Of a DNA stretch of 64,000 nucleotides, positions 60,026 through 64,000 are shown in pieces. A model generated the notes under the pieces. It worked only from the letters and a program-made list of their open reading frames with translations. It did no database searches and had not been told where the DNA came from. Origin of the DNA: Chitinophaga pinensis (GTDB lineage: Bacteria > Bacteroidota > Bacteroidia > NS11-12g > UBA9320); NCBI GenBank assembly GCA_945889315.1, contig CAMDBP010000005.1:1-64000 (forward strand), in the 5' to 3' direction. Within the stretch, counting starts at the first letter, position 1, and each line of letters starts with the position of its first letter. The position numbers were made by a program, and so were the translations under genes.

Positions 60026-62458
60026 ATGAAAAAATTTTACATCTTATTTTCACTTATAATTTTAAGTGTTGCTGCTTCTGCGCAATGCACGGAATTGTAT
60101 TTCAGTGAGTATGCAGAAGGTTCTTCTAACAACAAGTATTTGGAGATTTATAACCCTACCAGTGCAGACGTTGATTTAAGCGCCTATTCTGTATTTATGA
60201 TTAACAATGGAGGCTCTAACGCAACAAGCAACAAAACATTCCAACTTTATGGAACACTTGCGGTTGGAGAAGTTTTTGTTATTTGCACGAATCAATCAAA
60301 CGCAGCTATTTTAGCAAAAGCAGATACTGCTTTAGCGTTCCCAAGTGTTGTGCATTTTAACGGAGATGATGGCATTTGTTTACTAAAAGGCACGGACACT
60401 GTCGATGTTATTGGTGTTAGATGGGTAGATCCAGGAACAAACTGGCCAGTAGGATCAGGTAGTACCCTAGACTACACGTTAGTTAGAAAGTTTAGCGTAA
60501 CTGAAGGTCAATTAAATTGGACTGTTGGAGCTACAGAGTGGGATGTATATGCAAAAGACGAGTGGTCTTATGCAGGAGCGCACAGCTCTACGTGTGGCCC
60601 AGCTACTGAACCTTCTTCGCCAGCTACAGATCCAACTGTTGATGCGGCTAAAGTTATCTCTATCTACAGCGAAACGTATAACAATGTTTCAGGAACTAAC
60701 TTTTATCCGAACTGGGGACAAAGCACTGGTTACAGCGTTTTTGAAATAGGATCAGATAGCATGATTAAGTATAATAACTTAAACTACCAAGGTATTGAGT
60801 TCGGATCAGATGTAAACGCTTCGACAATGGAGTTCCTTCACTTAGATGTGTGGACTGCAGACCTATCTAACCTTGAAATATACCCAATAAGCAGAAGCAC
60901 CGGAGAGAGAAAAGTAACAAGTGCACTAAGTGCAGGTGAGTGGACCTCTATCGATATTGATCTTGCAGATTATACTTCTCAAAGTCTTTCTGTAGCGGAT
61001 TTATTCCAATTCAAGTTTGTTGATCCAAACGGAAATAGCGGAACTATTTTCTTAGATAATATTTACTTTTATAAATCAAGCGAACCAGCTCCTACAACTG
61101 CAGCGGCAGATCCAACTGCAGCAGCTAAAGACGTAATCTCTTTGTTTAGTAATGTTTACACAGATGTAACTGTTAATACTTGGAGAACAGGTTGGTCTGC
61201 AGCAAGTCTTGCAGAAATTAAAATAGGAACAAACGACGTAAAGCAGTACAGCAATTTAGATTTTGTTGGTGTTGAAGCGGTTGGTGCTAATTCAATCAAT
61301 GCAAGTACCATGGAGTATTTCACTTTTGATGCATGGACTCCTCAGGGAACTACATATAGAGTTAAATTAGTCGATTTTGGTGCGGACAACGCATACGGTG
61401 GTGGAGATGACAAAGAGCATGAAATTGCTTTTACCAATCAAGCTCTTGAATCATGGAACAATCATAAGATTATGCTTTCTGATTTCACTAGCTTAACTAC
61501 AAAATCAAATATTTCTCAAATTATCTTCTCTGCTGTTCCTATTGGAAGCACTACTCTTTACCTTGATAACATTTATTTTAGTAAAAACCCTACATATACA
61601 GTAGCGGATATTGCAGATGTAATTATGCTTGATGCAGATTTAGCGGCGACAAACAAAGGTGAACTATATGAGCTTACAGGTATTGTATACGGTGTTGACT
61701 TAGACGGAAACGCTGGACTATCATTCACCTTAATCGATGCAACTGCAGGTATTAATATCTATAATTTTGCAGATGTTAATGACTATGTAGTTACTGAAGG
61801 TGACGATATCACTGTAAGAGGTAAAATTGATTTTTACAACGGATTGTTAGAGCTTTTCCCAGACAGCATCAGAGTAAACTCAGCGGGTAACACATTGAAA
61901 GATCCAATAGACGTTGCTGCTCCATCTGAAGCTACTGAGTCTAACTTTATCAGATTAGAAAAAGTGTGGATTACAAATGATACTACTACAGTTTGGCCTA
62001 ATAACGGAAACGTAGAGTTAACCAACGAAGCCAAAGATACCTTCCAAATTAGAATTGACAAAGATATCCCAGGTATTGTTGGTCAACCAGTTTCATTTGA
62101 TACTATGACTATTGTTGGTCTTGGTGGTCAGTTTGACGCAACAGCACCATACAACTCAGGATACCAAATTTTCCCAAGAGGTTTAGCGGATATTACGGAG
62201 TGGGTTGATCGTTCATCTATCACTGATCTAAGCGTTGTAGCTAGAGTTTATCCAAACCCAGCAAGCAATAACTTAACGGTTGTGGGTTCAGAGAACTGGA
62301 ACAACTATGAGGTGTATAATCTTTTAGGATCTAAAGTTGCTGAAGGAACGCTTTATAACAACAACTTGAGCATTTCTGCTCTTGTAGAAGGAAGCTATAT
62401 TCTAAAACTGCATAACGCAGAAAAAGAAGGTATTGCTAAATTCATAGTAAACAAATAA
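60026..62458 (+). CDS. Lamin-tail domain protein with duplicated carbohydrate-binding-like modules and T9SS type A sorting domain
   Basis: N-terminal 'LYFSEYAEGSSNNKYLEIYNPTSADVDLSAYSVFM' (LTD); C-terminal 'ARVYPNPASNNLTVVGSENWNNYEVYNLLGSKVAEGTLYNNNLSISALVEGSYILKLHNAEKEGIAKFIVNK' (Por-type sorting domain). Confidence 0.9.
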   Translation: MKKFYILFSLIILSVAASAQCTELYFSEYAEGSSNNKYLEIYNPTSADVDLSAYSVFMINNGGSNATSNKTFQLYGTLAVGEVFVICTNQSNAAILAKADTALAFPSVVHFNGDDGICLLKGTDTVDVIGVRWVDPGTNWPVGSGSTLDYTLVRKFSVTEGQLNWTVGATEWDVYAKDEWSYAGAHSSTCGPATEPSSPATDPTVDAAKVISIYSETYNNVSGTNFYPNWGQSTGYSVFEIGSDSMIKYNNLNYQGIEFGSDVNASTMEFLHLDVWTADLSNLEIYPISRSTGERKVTSALSAGEWTSIDIDLADYTSQSLSVADLFQFKFVDPNGNSGTIFLDNIYFYKSSEPAPTTAAADPTAAAKDVISLFSNVYTDVTVNTWRTGWSAASLAEIKIGTNDVKQYSNLDFVGVEAVGANSINASTMEYFTFDAWTPQGTTYRVKLVDFGADNAYGGGDDKEHEIAFTNQALESWNNHKIMLSDFTSLTTKSNISQIIFSAVPIGSTTLYLDNIYFSKNPTYTVADIADVIMLDADLAATNKGELYELTGIVYGVDLDGNAGLSFTLIDATAGINIYNFADVNDYVVTEGDDITVRGKIDFYNGLLELFPDSIRVNSAGNTLKDPIDVAAPSEATESNFIRLEKVWITNDTTTVWPNNGNVELTNEAKDTFQIRIDKDIPGIVGQPVSFDTMTIVGLGGQFDATAPYNSGYQIFPRGLADITEWVDRSSITDLSVVARVYPNPASNNLTVVGSENWNNYEVYNLLGSKVAEGTLYNNNLSISALVEGSYILKLHNAEKEGIAKFIVNK
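60629..61573 (+). repeat. Internal duplicated ~150 aa module in the LTD/T9SS protein
   Basis: 'DPTVDAAKVISIYSETYNNVSGTNFYPNWGQS...NASTMEFLHLDVWT' and 'DPTAAAKDVISLFSNVYTDVTVNTWRTGWSAA...NASTMEYFTFDAWT', offset about 480 bp. Confidence 0.8.
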
Positions 62459-62476
62459 TAAGATTTTAATTTTCTA

Positions 62477-62511
62477 AAAGGGTGTAAAGCAAAGCTTTAC
62501 ACCCTTTTTTT
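62477..62511 (+). terminator. Intrinsic-type terminator after LTD/T9SS gene
   Basis: AAAGGGTGTAAAGC-aaa-GCTTTACACCCTTTTTTT perfect stem with T-run. Confidence 0.85.
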
Positions 62512-62538
62512 GTGCTTTTTTAGCACAAAAAAAGGGTG
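62500..62538. repeat. Second, overlapping perfect inverted repeat
   Basis: CACCCTTTTTTTGTGCT-ttttt-AGCACAAAAAAAGGGTG: 17 bp arms (62500-62516 / 62522-62538), sharing the CACCC arm of the preceding terminator. Confidence 0.85.
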
Positions 62539-62770
62539 CTTGGTTGAGCAAATGAAAATAAATCTTAATTAACAAGAGGTTTCCAGCAGAATGTTTTATT
62601 ATTTTAAATTGTAATGGTTGTTGTCTGATCACCTATTTTCTAAATAATCTAAAGCTAGTTTTAGTTGGCAGCAATAAACACACGTTTAAGCCTTGAAAGA
62701 AGTGAAGTGTAACGTGCCAATACACCATAAAAAAAGTCCCACTTTACAGTGAGACTTTTATGCTGTTTAG

Positions 62771-62842
<72 letters not shown>

Positions 62843-62888
62843 TTAATTGGGGTGCAAAGATAAGGGAATTATTATTCTTAGCAAGCAA

Positions 62889-63740
62889 TCAGTTTAAAAA
62901 AATGTTGTCAATTAGTCTTACCCCCTCATACGTTACTGCTACGAGTATTATAATGCTACCAGATTCCTTTATTGAGGTCACTTCATTTAGGGTCTCTGCA
63001 TCTACTGCAAGTAAGTAATCTAAATCCGCACCTTTTTGTGAGCAAATAAATTGTTTTGCTCGGTTTACTAATTCCACCAAAGATCTACTTTCTACTTCGG
63101 CTTGTATATCTCTAATTGCTTTATAGATAAAAGCAGCATTTTTTCTGCCTTTATCAGAAAGTCGTATGTTTCGGGAGCTCATGGCTAATCCATTCGGTTC
63201 TCGTTTTATGGGCACTATTTTGAGTGTTATATTAGAACGAGTTAGCTTAATTAGTGATTTAATTATGGCAGTTTGCTGATAATCTTTTTGGCCAAAGTAA
63301 GCGAAATCTGGTGAAACTATTTCAAATAGTTGACTTACTACATTGCATACACCTTGAAAATGCCCTGGTCTGCTAGCACCTTCCATTTTGGACTCCAATT
63401 CGCCGAGCTCAAATTGTTGATGGACATATTCAGCCGAATAAACCTCCTCAAATTCAGGTAAAAAAAGGATATCGCATTTGTGTTCAATAAGAATTTCAAT
63501 GTCTTTTTCAATGGGTTTAGGATATTTTTCTAAGTCTGATTTGTCCCCAAATTGAGTGGGGTTAACGAAAATGCTACATACCGTTATGGTGTTTTCGATC
63601 ACACTCTCATCAATGAGAGATGCATGACCAGAATGGAGGGCACCCATGGTAGGTACAAAACCAATAGTAACATTTTGACCACGCTTTCGTATAGACGATA
63701 AATAGTCAATTAGGGCTTTTCTTGATTCAATAATATGCAT
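62889..63740 (-). CDS. panC: Pantothenate--beta-alanine ligase
   Basis: 'IGFVPTMGALHSGHASLIDES', 'VFVNPTQFGDKSDLEKYPKP', 'YFGQKDYQQTAIIKSL', 'EPNGLAMSSRN'. Confidence 0.97.
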   Translation of the reverse strand: MHIIESRKALIDYLSSIRKRGQNVTIGFVPTMGALHSGHASLIDESVIENTITVCSIFVNPTQFGDKSDLEKYPKPIEKDIEILIEHKCDILFLPEFEEVYSAEYVHQQFELGELESKMEGASRPGHFQGVCNVVSQLFEIVSPDFAYFGQKDYQQTAIIKSLIKLTRSNITLKIVPIKREPNGLAMSSRNIRLSDKGRKNAAFIYKAIRDIQAEVESRSLVELVNRAKQFICSQKGADLDYLLAVDAETLNEVTSIKESGSIIILVAVTYEGVRLIDNIFLN

Positions 63741-63805
63741 ATATATACGTTAAAAATAGTTAAAATACAATAGTGCTGCGTTATTTTTATAGCTTTAAAT
63801 GGCAG

Positions 63806-63813
63806 TACCTTTG
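63806..63813 (+). promoter_or_regulatory. Bacteroidota-type -7 element (TACCTTTG) upstream of glycogen synthase-like gene
   Basis: Match to TAnnTTTG 25 nt upstream of ATG 63839. Confidence 0.4.
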
Positions 63814-63838
63814 CAATTGTATAACAATAACCCGTTCT

Positions 63839-64000
63839 ATGGACAATACACAGGAAAGAAAAAAAATTCTATTTATCTCTTCAGAAATGAGACCCTTTTT
63901 GGATGGAGACACACCACTGGCCGAAATTGCTAGATATCTTCCTCAAAAAATTCAGGAAAAAGACAATGAAGTAAGGATATTGGTTCCTCGCTTTGGTGTA
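63839..64000 (+). CDS. Glycogen/starch synthase-like protein, 3' truncated by window edge
   Basis: Open frame MDNTQERKKILFISSEMRPFLDGDTPLAEIARYLPQKIQEKDNEVRILVPRFGV; 'ILFISSEM.P' and 'VRILVPRFG' as in the N-terminus of GlgA-like proteins. Confidence 0.75.
   Translation, partial: MDNTQERKKILFISSEMRPFLDGDTPLAEIARYLPQKIQEKDNEVRILVPRFGV

Overview
This 64 kb window is a chromosomal segment of a Bacteroidota (flavobacteria-like) genome. It is mostly core and housekeeping genes, with several surface or secreted proteins carrying type IX secretion (T9SS) C-terminal domains. I recognise: a 5'-truncated PKD/CHU_C gliding-associated protein, rho, pyruvate dehydrogenase E2, thyA, a GH25 lysozyme, methylmalonyl-CoA mutase plus meaB, recX, a murF-alr fusion, ald, tadA, an MltD-like transglycosylase, gatA, tatA, 3-hydroxyanthranilate dioxygenase, pssA, glyA, thiN, guaB, dinB with a DnaE2-like polymerase, era, der, pheS, mnmG, ybeY, an rluB-like synthase, a XerC/D recombinase, an initiator tRNA-Met, panC and the start of a glgA-like gene. 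I found no CRISPR array, transposon, prophage or clear defence island. The strongest non-genic signal is a ~400 bp, ~80% AT intergenic region at 49.88-50.29 kb. GC skew on the + strand flips there from C>G to G>C even between two adjacent genes on the same strand, it contains DnaA-box-like 9-mers, and mnmG (gidA) lies 1.5 kb away. I propose it as a candidate chromosomal replication origin. Secondary points of interest are a methylmalonyl-CoA mutase fused to an internally shortened small-subunit-like domain, an Asn/Gln-rich disordered insertion in Rho, a DnaE2-like polymerase with a degenerate PHP motif, competing hairpins after the lamin-tail T9SS gene, and a glycosyltransferase ORF with no canonical start codon. 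All calls come from reading the sequence and the supplied ORF track; no database search was run.
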